Assembly: GCA_036924085.1 (NCBI GenBank)
Contig: JAVGWX010000004.1
Coordinates: 76,139,590-76,203,589 of the forward strand
Length of the DNA: 64,000 nucleotides
Reading direction: 5' to 3'
DNA from: Ariolimax columbianus
Lineage: Eukaryota > Mollusca > Gastropoda > Stylommatophora > Arionidae
Part shown: in pieces, positions 10,991 through 21,720 of the stretch
How positions within the stretch are numbered: the first letter of the stretch is position 1
How the letters are laid out: every line of letters begins with the position of its first letter
Made by a program: the position numbers and the translations under genes
Notes under the pieces: model-generated
What the model was told of the DNA's origin: nothing
Seen by the model: the letters and a program-made list of their open reading frames with translations, nothing else
The model's database searches: none

Positions 10991-11865
10991 TCCATGTTCA
11001 TGTTTCAGTTCATATTTCGGGGGAGGCGCTGCTGTTGGAGAGGGTGCTTGTGACACGTTTCGATAGAGATTCGCAAACTTCGGTGAGGGCGCTCTGCCCT
11101 GTTCTGTTTGAGCAGTGGATGTGGCGACCGTGATCCCCGGAGGGTCTTGGGGGAGAGCCGGATACTCCGCTGCCTTTGGACGGAGGCTGTGAAGAGGGGG
11201 TTTGTAAGGAGTACTCCGGCTCCTGTGTGTCAGGCCGGTGTCCGTGTCTGTCTTCTGACGCTTTCGCGCCCCTCCTCTCTGCCCTCTGAAATTCATCCTC
11301 CTACGAGGTGACGTGATTTTCACCGGATTGAGGATAAAAAGGGAGGAGAGGTTACATAAGGCCTATGGTGTGGGGTGAGAGGGATGCGTCCTCATACAGA
11401 GGAGAAAGTCCTAGGAGTATCGTATTACTTGGCTACCTGGAGTACAACCAAGCGAAACTCTAGGCACCGTGTAGGACCCGTTTCCTACGTCTGAGCGCTG
11501 GACGATACTCATCTGACCGCGTCCATCTCTGACCCGGCCTATGCTTCACGATCCTGGCGACCACATCTAGATAACATGTGACGGGCACAACACACTAGAT
11601 GAATACATAAAACACTTTCTCAGAATAACAATCCAGCAAACCAACTGATGGGGGTTATGAATTAATTAACTAACTAACTATGTACCTAACTAACTAAGTA
11701 ACTAAGTGAAGTTAAATAAAAAACATTTCAATAAAATGGACAAGAGGATACAGTTCATATGTCCCAATGAGATCTGACAATTCTTTTAAAGGCTCCTTTT
11801 CAAATATATTGAGGAAGGCAGTCAGCAACTTGGTTGTTCGAGGGTTAAGCTTACTGCTAGATGAA
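10991..11865. other. unannotated spacer
   Basis: GC-richer stretch to ~11330, then ordinary sequence with a short (CTAA)n-like run near 11665-11705. No gene or known repeat recognised. Confidence 0.45.
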
Positions 11866-12330
11866 ATTATGTTCCCTTTTTAGTTGTATGTTACATTCTT
11901 AATTGTATGTTCTCTTCTTAGTTGAATTTTCCCTTCTTAGTTGAATGTTCCCTTCTTAGTTGTTTTTTTCCGTTTTTTAGTTGCATGTTCCCTTCACAGC
12001 TGAAATATTTCATTTTTAGTTGTATGTTCTATTCTTAGTTGTATGTTCCTTTCTTAGTTGAATGTTCCCTTCTTAGTTGAATGTTCCCTTCTTAGTACCA
12101 TGTTCCCGTCTTAGTTCCATGTTCCCGTCTTAGCTTCATGTTCCCGTCTTAGTTACATGTTCCCTTCTTAGTTGTATTTTCCCTTCTTAGTTGCATGTTC
12201 CCTTCACAGCTGACATATCTAATTTTTAGTTTATGTTCCTGTCTTAGTTTCGCGTTTCCTTTTTTAGTTGTATGTTCCCTTCTTAGTTGTAAGTTACCTC
12301 GTTAACTGCATGTTCCCTTCTTTGTTCAAC
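11866..12330. repeat. degenerate 19-bp array, ~24 copies
   Basis: Variants of ttcccttcttagttgtatg repeated with many substitutions and small indels, so it is older than the homogeneous arrays nearby. It ends about 300 bp upstream of the candidate promoter. Confidence 0.85.
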
Positions 12331-12620
12331 AAAGGATGGCGCTGTGGAGTATGATGAGCTAATATGTCTCAGCTTTTGGAAGGTGAACTGACCAGTTACT
12401 TTACTCACTACTCTTCTGCAGCGGTAAATCTGGTACAGGTGTACAGTCGAGTGCACTGAAGCGTTTTGTTACCAGGTAAGCGATTCAAGTACCTTTGTCG
12501 AGAGATGAAAGAACTTTATTAGCACTGCTGTAAGACGCTCGACCCCAGACAACTTGACACAATTTAGACCATGGAGGAAACGACCTATTGAAATGTGATA
12601 TCAACATTTAAATGATTCTG

Positions 12621-12663
12621 TCTCCGCCCCTCCCCCCTTTGCCGCCCCTCCCCCGCTATAAAA
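12621..12663 (+). promoter_or_regulatory. candidate core promoter: GC boxes + TATA box
   Basis: Two CCGCCCCTCC blocks (Sp1-like GC boxes) at ~12624-12650 are followed by TATAAAA at 12657-12663. A start site would be expected near 12690. It lies on the strand of, and ~740 bp upstream of, the signal-peptide ATG at 13404, which would leave a long 5' UTR or one with an upstream intron. Inferred from sequence only. Confidence 0.4.
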
Positions 12664-12689
12664 TCTCAACCCGATCTCTTCGGAAAGTT

Positions 12690-13403
12690 CCAGAAACTCC
12701 TTCTGAATGCAGGCCGGTTTTGGCCGTCTCGCTCGCGTGGTCTGAAAGGCGGGCAGAATGCACGGTGAATAACAAATATATTGGACAAGAAGTTTCATCT
12801 GGGTCAGAACTTGCAGTGGCACGGGGCTAGGGATGTGATTCTCGTGTGAAATTCATTAGTAATGCCGTAGTTAGAAAAGACATTTTCCAGTGCCCCGCTG
12901 ACTGCTATACTTTTTTGAATCAACTTTCGTGAAGGATAAGTTAAATCTGCAGTCCTTTCCTTTATCACATCGACACAAGCCCTGAGTTTACCACGTGACT
13001 ACAATATTTACAACAGCGTGGTCTACATAAAACAACAATCAACGAAGTTAGCGCGTCTTATCATTTGCTACTGAGAAAAACATCACTCCAAAGCTCAACA
13101 TAACAACCAACGTTGTACAAGAAGTAATTACGTGTTCACTAATCGCACAAGAACATAACGATTTGAATTCGCTGTGAGAAGTTGCAAGTTCAGAAGAAGA
13201 GAGACCTCGAAGCCGAAACAACTGCATGAAGGTCTAACGCAATCATTGATTTCATTTCGCCGACAGAAGTTTGCTCCTCGTAACCATTACTAAGAAGCAA
13301 CGTGCAGGGGTCGTAAGACAACTGTAACGTAGTTTCCCAAAGACACTGTTTTGATTGTCAGTGCCAAATTCTGTTAGCAGCTGATTGAAATCAATCATTG
13401 ACA
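12690..13403 (+). other. probable 5' UTR / first-exon region of the membrane-protein gene
   Basis: No transposon or tandem repeat is visible, in contrast to the surroundings. The frame of the ATG at 13404 is closed by a TGA at 13386-13388, which fixes the start. The extent of the transcribed part is unknown. Confidence 0.35.
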
Positions 13404-13473
13404 ATGAAATTCGGATACGCTCTCTTCCTGATTTATTGTGTATGTGGTTCTGGTGTTGTTCGTTCTGCAAAAG
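13404..13473 (+). CDS. exon 1 (signal peptide) of a type I membrane protein gene
   Basis: The ATG has a fair Kozak context (A at -3) and an in-frame stop 18 bases upstream. The 23 codons begin MKFGYALFLIYCVCG, a Lys then a hydrophobic core, then small residues before ...VVRSAK: a typical secretory signal peptide with likely cleavage near GSG or RSA. The exon ends AAAG followed by GTGAGTGC at 13474, a consensus 5' splice donor. It leaves one base (G) of a split codon, phase 1. The exon at 34595 begins with the two complementary bases (GA), giving GGA (Gly24). Extra exons inside the intron are possible but none was recognised. The pairing with 34595-36828 is an inference from phase, strand and protein logic. 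Confidence 0.72.
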
Positions 13474-13559
13474 GTGAGTGCATCTTCCAGTTCGTCTGTC
13501 AGCCATTTTGTCTGTCTGACGGTTATTTGTTTTGCGTCAATCAATTTATCCGTCTGTCA

Positions 13560-13940
13560 GCGATTTGTGTGATTATAAGAAATTGTGTTTGTCAATCAAC
13601 AATGTGTTTGTCTGTCTCAGCTATTTTTTGTTCTGATTATAAGTAATTTTGTTTGTCAATCAGCAATTCGTTTGCCTGTTTCAGCTATTTATCATTTGAT
13701 TATAAGTAATTTTGTTTGTCAATCAGCAATTCGTTTGCCTGTTTCAGCTATTTATCATTTGATTATAAGTAATTTTGTTTGTCAATCAGCAATGCATTTG
13801 CCTATCTCAGCTATTTATCATTTGATTATAAGTAATTTTTTTTGTCAATCAGCAATTCGTTTGCCTGTTTCAGCTATTTATCATTTGATTTTAAATAATT
13901 TTGTTTGTCAATCAGCAATGCGTTTGTTTGTCTCGGCTAT
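13560..13940. repeat. 63-bp array just downstream of exon 1, ~5-6 copies
   Basis: The unit contains ttgcctgtttcagctattta and ttgattataagtaattttg. It starts ~90 bp after the splice donor. Each unit carries an acceptor-like tract (tttgcctgtttcag) and, 21 bases on, a GTAATT donor-like site. Confidence 0.88.
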
Positions 13941-14408
13941 TTTTATGCCTGTGTCATGTCTGTCGACATTAAGTCTGTTTTATTAGTCTGTTCGTTTGTC
14001 AACCTGCCAACTGTCGGCCATTTGTCCATGTGTTCTGAGGCAAACATAAATGGATCGCAGTTTCCTTCCTTGCATGTGGAAAGAGAGTTGTGTTTGGGGT
14101 TGACATCTTCTTCATCCAATAACCATTGCTAAGAAACCACACTGCTCATACTTGTAATCAGGTTTTCCTACAAGCTGGTTAAAGTAAGCCACACAATGAC
14201 TGGTGTCAATATTCCCTAAAAGCTGGTTAAAGTCAAGGTTTGTCCCATGGTAGTTGCACTACTGTCTGATAATGAAGTTGCTAGAGACTTCAGTAGACTA
14301 CGCCACAGTTTGTATGAGGTATGGTGCCAAGATGTTTTCCTCGCTGCCTTTTACTTCACAATCCAGTGCCAAATTTTCATTTACCTCTGGGTAGACTGGA
14401 GCGTGACG

Positions 14409-15108
14409 TTTGCTGTTGGTATTGTTTAATGCACACAATGAGTAAGTTTACTCTTTTGTGTAGTTAAGGAAGACTAACGTCTGGTCGGGCAAAATGTACT
14501 GATCAGACATGTTAGTCAGAGTCAGGCAAAACATACTGGCCAAGACCCTCACCTCGGCTTCCTAGTAGCCCTCCCTGGAAACGGGCTGTTTCATGGCAAC
14601 CTGGCTAACAAAGTGATGGATCGACGTGAGTAGTGAGTAACACGCAGATGAAGCCAAGCATAGTACAACCGCCTGGAGGATCCCAGTCCACCTTCATCAG
14701 CACGCTCGGGATGTGAGGAAAGCTACTGCAACCTGCCACTTAACGTCCTTTTCGGGGCGCACAAAAGAGTAACCAACATTGTGGGCATTCGTAAACAACA
14801 ACAACAACAACAACTCTTTTTGTGCGTTCTTAGAAGGGCGTTAAGTGTCGGGTTGTATACCAAGCTATACTTGGCTTCATCTGCGTGTCGCTGACTACTA
14901 CAGATGTCACGTCAATCGACATCTCGTCATCTAGACTGACTTGAAAAGAACCTGTTTCCAGGGAACGCTACATCCAAGAGAGAAAGTGGCCTTAATCAGT
15001 ATGGCGAATTACCCTGACCCGAGGGCCTGGTCAGTATAGTGTGCCTGACCCTGACACGACGTCCTGGTCAGCATTGTGTGTCTGTCCAGACTAGCAACTC
15101 AGTTTTCC
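14409..15108 (-). mobile_element. family A retroposon (outer copy), itself interrupted
   Basis: Inserted in the S3 SINE with an 11-bp target duplication ggagcgtgacg at 14398-14408 and 15109-15119; the uninterrupted S3 copies confirm the empty site. Sense is minus: the tail end (attgtttaatgcacac, complement of the AAC-rich tail) is at 14409 and the 5' end at 15108. The element is ~336 bp without the inner insertion at 14461-14812. Confidence 0.78.
14461..14812 (+). mobile_element. family A retroposon (inner copy)
   Basis: A second family A copy, 352 bp, opposite in direction to the outer one and inserted in it. Flanking repeat actcttttgtg (14450-14460) and actctttttgtg (14813-14824) is the target duplication. 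It ends in an (AAC)n tail at ~14793-14812. The pair forms a large imperfect inverted repeat. Confidence 0.78.
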
Positions 15109-15528
15109 GGAGCGTGACGGCAGTGGGAATTGAACCTCGTGCATTTGCCGTAAGTAATAAGCACTCTACCACTGCACTAGGGTAAACCAAATGAAATGCG
15201 TGACCTTTACACTATCAAATGAGATGGCGGGACATGAATGCCATGTCTGTCAGCACTCTGTCAACATTTTAGCACGTCTGTCAACAGTCTGCTTAATTTT
15301 CTACCTGCATGTCAACAATCTGTCAACCGTCGGACTGCCAGTCGTCTGTGTTACCGGCGCCTATTTGGGGTGAAAAGAATAGTCACACTTAAACCCGATA
15401 GGCACGCCATAAAAGCAATTAAAAAGGGAAGGCAGGGAACTGATTACTCCATACTTTGGAAACTATAAGCCACAATAAAAATAGAAGGAGATCTCTTCAC
15501 CTCACGGTAGAAATTCCGAGTGATCCGC

Positions 15529-15755
15529 TGAGATTTTTGTTTATGACAAAGACAAAGAATAGCACCCCTGCTGCACAGAGAGCATGTCGTAAGAGACGAC
15601 TAACTGTGTGACATGGCATAACACTGACCATGGTTAGGTGGTTTGTTAAGAGCATCATAGATGGCGCCTAACAGGCTGTAGATCTACTTTGCTCGTGTTT
15701 GAGTCTATCGCACATAGGTTAACCACCCTCCAATAAACTGATTGAATACAGACTC
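15529..15755 (+). mobile_element. dispersed family C, copy 1 (no array)
   Basis: Shares gagcatgtcgtaagagacga, ccatggttaggtggtttgtt and ggttaaccaccctcc with 53615-54625. Here the 28-bp segment is single copy and no minisatellite is present, which shows the unexpanded state of the family. Confidence 0.7.
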
Positions 15756-16159
15756 TTCAGAACAAATATAGTGACGTCAAGCTAAAACTAAGTTAATTTA
15801 AGTTAAATTTAGTTGAGTTTAGAGATTTTACCACGTCAAATCGGTTCAAGTCAAGTTTGAATGTCTGTATTATTTAATGACTTTCTACCTTGCTATGTAG
15901 GGAAGACAGACTAATTCCAGGGTCCGGTGAAACTTACCGATCAAGGTCTTCGCCCTCAAGTCATGATTCGTGCTCCCGGAAACAGGATGTGTCACAGCAG
16001 TCTAACCAACGAGGTGGGGATCGACACTATAAACACCTGATAGTGGTGAACTTATTAAGGAGCCTCATATTGCACAACAGTCACCTTCTGAAGCGCGCCT
16101 CGGGATGTATGAAGAGCACCTGTAAACCTCTACCAAAGGATCTTCAAGAATGAACACAG
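15756..16159. other. unannotated intronic spacer
   Basis: No gene, array or dispersed repeat that I can name. The ~15880-16110 part has a faint likeness to family A (acctga..aagtcatgattcg..gaaacagg) but too weak to call. Confidence 0.4.
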
Positions 16160-16262
16160 TTCAGTACTAGTATATTCGAACAACAACAACATACAACAAC
16201 GACGTACAACAACGACGTACAACAACAACATACAACAACAACAAACAACAATAACATCTTGT
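16160..16262. repeat. CAA-rich simple repeat
   Basis: Runs of caacaacaac broken by ata and gacgta. Could be the tail of an old family A copy whose weak remains precede it. Confidence 0.7.
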
Positions 16263-16284
16263 TAAGTTAGTTGTATGTTCATTA

Positions 16285-16797
16285 TATATCATCATCATCA
16301 TCATCACGAAGCATGTCCTTTATAGAACGTTGCTCCCATCACAGTCTGTCTGAAAAAAAACTCTTTCTCTTGCCAAAACTCCAGGCTCCGCAACAGTCAT
16401 ACCCAGGCATTCCTGGATATCTTGATGGCATCGTCTTCTTTCCTGCGTCTTTTGACTGGCACCATACCTTCTACCACTGTTCTCTCAAAACCGTGGGGTC
16501 TCTTGATGTGACCAAAGTATTTACATTTTCTGGTCATAATGGAATTGATAAAACTAGTTCTCTTCTATGTTCGACTCTTGTCGAACGTCTATATTTGTCT
16601 TTTTCTCCATCTAGGGTATTCTGATTGTCTTTCTGCTACATTTTGACTCGAAGGATTCGATTCTTTATCTAGAAGTTTTGGTAATCATCCATGATTCGCA
16701 GTCATATACTGCCACAGGAAAAACACAGGCTCTCAAGACCTTCGCTTTTGTAGTTTTGTTGGTGCTCTGCCATAATTTCTTTAAGCTGTTCAGCCTC

Positions 16798-16800
<3 letters not shown>
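16285..16800 (-). mobile_element. 5'-truncated RTE LINE, inverted relative of 7372-10990
   Basis: The complement matches the end of the RTE at 10040-10985: the YLGS-downstream thumb region, ctggagttttggcaagagaa, the 49-bp segment (once only) and the (GAT)n tail, seen here as tcatcatcatc at 16285-16306. It ends at the TA microsatellite. Truncation at the 5' side is typical of incomplete target-primed reverse transcription. Confidence 0.85.

Positions 16801-16801
<1 letters not shown>

Positions 16802-16870
<69 letters not shown>
16802..16870. repeat. (TA)n microsatellite
   Basis: About 34 uninterrupted TA units following gtgtgtatata. Confidence 0.97.
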
Positions 16871-16875
<5 letters not shown>

Positions 16876-17154
16876 CTATATATAAAATAAATATATAAAA
16901 CATTAGCACGAGAAACAAATTAATTACAGAAATCCAAAATGTACGAGGTCATAAGCGGAATGATCAAAAACGACCCGACCTTAGGCATCGAATAAAACAT
17001 CTTTGACTTACATATTTAATTCAAAACGTAATGGCCTTCGAAATAGGCCTCTTTCTGAGTTTACACAATTTTCCCAGCGATCCTCTCACTGATGGACGCA
17101 TTTCTGGAAGTCATTTTAATTGTTTGAGTGGCACCTTGGGTCTGGGAGAGAGCC

Positions 17155-17535
17155 AAACGGTTAACCATCCTCTGTGGCACTTGTCCCGATGCTGCGAAGT
17201 AATAACCTGCTCGATCCAGCCCTCTAAGCAGAACATCGTCCTCCCGCCTGCATCCAGCTCATGCCATAGCTGGGACCGTCACGGGGGCATCCGCCATAGC
17301 TGGGACTGTCACGGGGGCATCCGCCATAGCTGAGACCGTCACGGGGGCATCCGCCATAGCTGGGACCGTCACGGGGGCATCCGCCATAGCTGAGACCGTC
17401 ACGGGGGCATCCGCCATAGCTGGGACCGTCACGGGGCATCCGCCATAGCTGAGACCGTCACGGGGGCATCCGCTATAGCTGGGACCGTCACGGGGGCACC
17501 AGCCCTTATAGAAATACAGGTTGACTAAAACTAAT
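17155..17535 (+). mobile_element. dispersed family C, 3' half, copy 2
   Basis: ggttaaccatcctctg, cacttgtcccgatgctgcg, catccagctcatgcca and agaaatacaggttgacta match 54455-54615 in the same order. A 30-bp array is inserted between the last two landmarks. It ends in an (AATAA)-rich tail at 17536-17617. Confidence 0.72.
17262..17505. repeat. 30-bp array inside family C, 8 copies
   Basis: Unit gtcacgggggcatccgccat + agctgggacc. The 30-bp period keeps minus frames open (PRDGPSYGGC repeats), which I do not regard as a gene. Confidence 0.93.
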
Positions 17536-17616
17536 AAGAATAACAACAATAATATAAATAACAATAATAATAATATTAATAATATTAATAATAAAAACAG
17601 CAAAAGTATAAATAAT

Positions 17617-17618
17617 AA

Positions 17619-17673
<55 letters not shown>

Positions 17674-17674
17674 A
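17617..17674. repeat. (ATCT)n microsatellite after an AAT-rich tail
   Basis: About 13 uninterrupted tatc units. The preceding 17536-17616 is AAT/AAC-rich and looks like a retroposon tail. Confidence 0.96.
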
Positions 17675-18164
17675 TATCTTCAGTCTATTTATGTCGTTAG
17701 ACGTCGTGGGGAGGAGCGACCTCCTTTGTTTCATATTTTTTGGCAGCTGAAAATTTACTAGTGACTTGCCAGGTCAATCCCAACATCTGTTAGCCCCTGG
17801 AATAAACGATCGCTTATTTTTGAGACTGGTGGAGGTGGAAGCGAAAATTAGAGCAAGGTAGACCCGCAGCTTGTCAGGCGCCATCTAAGCAGCTCCGCTA
17901 ACCACATAATAAAGACCTGATGTTATAGCCACGCATAAATGCGACATATTCGCTGTGGGGCGAGAATCCCTAGAATAATTTGAGTAGATATTTGACTTGA
18001 ATTTTGCCCGAGCAGCGGCCGTTAGCCCTACTCTTTTCGATTTCCAACTTCTAAGGTGCGCATCTGCAAACGGGTGTCTGATAATAATATTAATGTAAAA
18101 TATATAGTAATAGTAATAACAACAATAACAATTGTAGACTAGTTGTCCCCATTATTGAAGCACC
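17675..18164. other. unannotated spacer, weak SINE traces
   Basis: 17690-17790 and 18000-18090 share short words (ctcttttcgattt.caac, gttagccc) with family E at 48.4 and 51.8 kb, so an old E copy may lie here. No gene seen. Confidence 0.35.
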
Positions 18165-18640
18165 CTAACATAAACATGTTCACAACAAGACTGCTAATCA
18201 ACAGTATATTCATGCCAACTCTCTGTTACCAGTTGCCTAACGTGGATTTGAACTGAATGTCTAGAGAGAAGGATCACGACATGTGAGATGAGATGCCTCC
18301 GGAAAACAATCAACCTAGCTAGGAGAGATAGTATGCGGAATGAAAAAGTGTGAAACATCGTTGAAGCAAGACCATGTACCGAATATATTGATGGGGAGAG
18401 AATAAATGAGAATGCAACCTGACCAACTATCCATGTGCGTCTATAACGAGCCGCGATCGGGTTTTCACAACCGCTGCAGACTGAGAACCAGATGGACAGG
18501 AAATGTTGCGGATATTCTAAATCATCATGGGATGACGACTACGTCAGCAACGCGTCTGGCCCTGGACAGAAAACTAAGGCTCCACACGCCGCCTCATGGC
18601 AAACTTGGATAAACAAGATAAGAAGATAAGACAATGGGAC
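18165..18640 (+). mobile_element. LINE RT C-terminal fragment
   Basis: Broken frames read like the end of a LINE ORF2: EMRCLRKTIN, then RMQPDQLSMCVYNEPRSGF, TRWTGNVADILNHHGMTTTS and LDRKLRLHTPPHG. The GRPRTRW-type motif of such proteins is seen as RLRTRWT. Family not assigned; it differs from the RTE at 7.4 kb. Confidence 0.65.
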
Positions 18641-19085
18641 GGACTTTACATTGGGGTTGAGGATTTTTATTTTTGATTATGACTTAATTGCTACTGGGTT
18701 GGGTGGCCGAAGATAGCTAATTCCATATCAGTTTCAACAGGCGTAGATGAAGAGTTACAGATACCATTGCACAATGTCTTTCATTTTGTCGGTTGAGGTG
18801 ACAAGTGCCTTTTTTCATTGTTTCGACTTTCTTACACAGAGTCAGACGCATTTTCACTGTCGAGTGCATTATGACAGGACACGAGTGCTAAATTCCAGTA
18901 GTGCCTTGAATGGAAAACGCGTTAACAACTCTGCCACATTGAATTCTGCTTGCATCCTTCACGAGTTCTGCAGGCTATACTGATGTTGAAACTACTTAAA
19001 ATGACAAGAAACGTGTAAATATACAATAACTAAGTTTCCCGATATGTTTTTTAGTTATGCTAAGACATGTTTTTGGTTGTTAGAC
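18641..19085. other. unannotated spacer
   Basis: No gene or named repeat recognised. Confidence 0.4.
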
Positions 19086-19640
19086 GATTCGGTCTGGTCT
19101 ATTGCTCACATCCATGTCTTTCTTCCATTTTGAGTTGTACTGATTGTAGATGATAGTTTTTGCCTCGGTACGACATTGCATGGATAAATTGCTCTATTTT
19201 GCCACCTGCTTTGGACAGGGCATCAACTCTTTCATCCCCTGTGTAACCACTGAAGAACAACTGTTGAGGTTCTTGGATTTTGTTGAGCTCTGATCTGATT
19301 TCCTGCAGCATTTGTTCACCTCTCGTGTTTTGATTGCTTCTTGTAGGGAACTGCAATCTGTAAACAATACATTCTGATAGAACAGGCCACTGCAGACTAT
19401 TGGGTCATCTACATCGGCTCATGATATCACACACAAGTGACTGCCCATGTGGGATCCAGACCCCTGAACACATCATAGAGGACTACCCAATACACAGTGA
19501 CCTACGATGCCATACCTGACCAGAGGAAGGCCAGGTAACACAGAAGCTGTGGATCTTAAGAGGACAGTGGACTTCGCTCTAGCAACGGGACTACAGATCT
19601 GGTATGACCAAAAACCTGAACGAAGAAGAAGGTTGTTGTG
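19086..19640. mobile_element. LINE fragment with RNase H, 5' part inverted
   Basis: The minus-strand part 19099-19356 reads FFSGYTGDERVDALSKAGGK, the last catalytic block of a LINE RNase H (normally GHxGxxGNERADxLAKxG). Immediately after, the plus-strand part 19375-19620 reads RTGHCRLLGHLHRL, then CPCG.QTPEHIIEDCP-like and LATGLQIWYDQ, the C-terminal zinc segment that normally follows RNase H on the same strand. The 5' portion is thus flipped relative to the 3' portion. Both carry stops and shifts. Confidence 0.68.
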
Positions 19641-20734
19641 GGGGGGGGGGGGGGAGGTGGGAGGCTGCAGCAACGTTATTTTGATAGATTAATAGGTCGC
19701 ACTAGTAGAAGCTATGTCCATAATTTAATCTTTTTTAAGTTATGTGGAAGTTGTTTACAATAGGAGTAGAAAAAACTGTTTGTAAATAGACTGCAGATTC
19801 TAATCCAGTATAAAGAAGTGGTTAAAAATAATTCAGCAGTTGGAAATTGAAAAATGTAGACTTAACGGATGATGCCAGGGCAAAATTTTAAATTATGTTA
19901 AAAATCTACACAATCTATTACTTGATCCTCGCCGGTGCTACGGAGTTCGTGCTTCGTGCTGAAATTCGTCACAAATATGGAGAACAGAGCACTTATGGTT
20001 TAAACCACAGCCTACTGTAGATACAGGCCTTCAGATTTACTGGGAAATTCCTTTGAAACGTCACATTCCACGGCTGACTAAATTACGGAACTTGCATGTG
20101 TCAACTATCATTACAACTTTAATATCGTGTTCAAGAAACAAAGATGGATATGCAGTTGGTTCCAGGGCAGGATTCTGTGAAAAGATCATTCTCAACAGTG
20201 ATTTGTATTGTTTTAACTGTGAATTTGTTTTATTTCTCTGTGTGGACCATGGCTTGACTATAAACCTTGGCACAAATGTTCCGTTATTTAGTCCGCGGTG
20301 GAATGTGACGTTTCAAGGGGTTTTTCAAGTTAGTCAGAAGGCCTGTATTTACAGCAGGCTGTGGTAAAATCGTGTGCAATGACGTTGATTCTTTGACTAA
20401 ACTAAACTAAACTAAGGAGGAAATAGAAGTAACGCAAACGAACAACGGTCATGTCAAGTTAAAAATGTCTTGGCATATTTGTGTGTGTTTGACACCACAT
20501 GAGTGTCATTTTGAGAGATTGACAGATCCCAAAACTAATAGAGGATGTGTGGACAGGACAATGTCAGCTTTCTAGGTTATGGAGAAGTTGGTTCAAATAA
20601 GAGAAACAGATGTACAAGCAAACGGACAATATTCATAAACCTGCTTGAATGCCACGTTTCGAAGTATTTCAAGTTAATAATAATAATAATAATAATATAA
20701 ATAATAATAAAGATATGGTTGGTCAGTCCTAAGG
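19641..20734. other. unannotated spacer starting with a G15 run
   Basis: G15 at 19640-19654. A word at 19931-19960 (gctacggagttcgtgcttcg) recurs in the 60-bp array at 29.8 kb. AAT repeat at 20676-20712. The 105-codon plus frame at 20053-20367 has no recognisable domain and is not called. Confidence 0.4.
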
Positions 20735-21400
20735 TTGTCTGAGTATGTCTCTCCATTTTATCATGGCATCTCTCTTCATTTCAGCATAGGTTCGTACTTT
20801 AATGTCTTTGCATGAATGAGATTTAACGGTGAATCTTGGTCTCCACATTCCACGTTTCCCTGGGATCTTGTGTTCTAGTATCTTCTGTAGAAGACTTCTA
20901 GGGTGTATATTTTGTCCTAGCCAGGTCGATCTTCGTCTTTGTATCATTTTTAGTATTTGTCTATGTACGCCTTCCTCGATGATGACATTGGATCTTCTCT
21001 GTGTCCAAATAACTCGCTTTATTTTACAATAGCACCACATTTCAAACACTTTGTTTCTTCATTTCTATCCTGATATCATTTCAGGTTTTGCTGTTTTACT
21101 TTGAAGACCTTTTTTTGCCAATGCGGTTCTTGTCATAATGTATGTTTCATTGCAGGCATCTTCTGTAATGGTTTTCCCCAAATATGTAAACGCCTGTACT
21201 TATTTGCTTATGTCTCCATTCATGATTATATCATTTGTTTGCCCATTGCCTTAGTAATTGTCTACAACGTGATGATTTTCATGGCAAACTCTTAGACTGT
21301 GTTGTTAATTTTTCACTCAGCATTTGCAACCGTGCTACTGATCTTTCCATTATGTCTTGGTCATCGACAAATGTGATGGCAATAACTTTCATACTATTTA
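20735..21400 (-). mobile_element. LINE RT fragment (palm to C-terminus)
   Basis: The complement reads ITFVDDQDIMERSVARLQ (a mutated FADD box with following helix), AFTYLGKTITEDACNETY, VFEMWCYCKIKRVIWTQR, GVHRQILKMIQRRR and HKIPGKRGMWRPRFT. These are successive landmarks of LINE ORF2 after the catalytic box. Several frameshifts. Family unassigned. Confidence 0.72.
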
Positions 21401-21404
21401 TTTC

Positions 21405-21505
21405 AATAGTAATAATAATAGTTTTAATAATAATAATAATTGCATTCATAATAGTAGTAATATTCATAATAATAGTATTAATAATAATTATTATTATTAT
21501 TTAAT
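21405..21505. repeat. AAT/ATA-rich simple repeat
   Basis: Imperfect aataataat runs directly beside the LINE fragment. Confidence 0.85.
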
Positions 21506-21599
21506 CTTTTTGTTCTACCTGAAGCGAAGTGCAGAGCTATCATTACATTTGCCTGCATACAGGAAGTCTGCATCCAAACACTTACACTTTCAATAGCAA

Positions 21600-21720
21600 T
21601 AGCTTTATTTGATGAGGTTGCGTTCCATATACACAACCTTCTTCAGCCGATGTTTACGGCACGCTTGCAAGGTTACAGTAGCCCTATTCATTCGCCAAGA
21701 TATTCTCCTGCTGTGATAAT
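21600..21720 (+). repeat. dispersed family F fragment
   Basis: ccatatacacaaccttcttcag and aaggttacagtagccctattc resemble cacaaccctc and gaggttgcagtagtcttattc at 41940-42012. Short pieces also occur near 27770 and 63115. Function unknown. Confidence 0.4.

Larger units (their letters stand above)
14250..15180 (-). mobile_element. tRNA-derived SINE (family S3) split by nested insertions
   Basis: The two halves, 14250-14408 and 15109-15180, together match the uninterrupted copies at 34330-34495 and 57745-57975. The tRNA-like head is on the minus strand at the right: A box tagtgcagtgg (15169-15179 complement) and B box ggttcaattcc (15126-15136 complement), one base from the B consensus. The gap is a family A insertion flanked by the repeat ggagcgtgacg. 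Confidence 0.75.

Noticed and set aside
16802..16870. (TA)n run as an origin or regulatory element
   Set aside because: A plain microsatellite at the truncated end of a LINE; nothing else supports a role.
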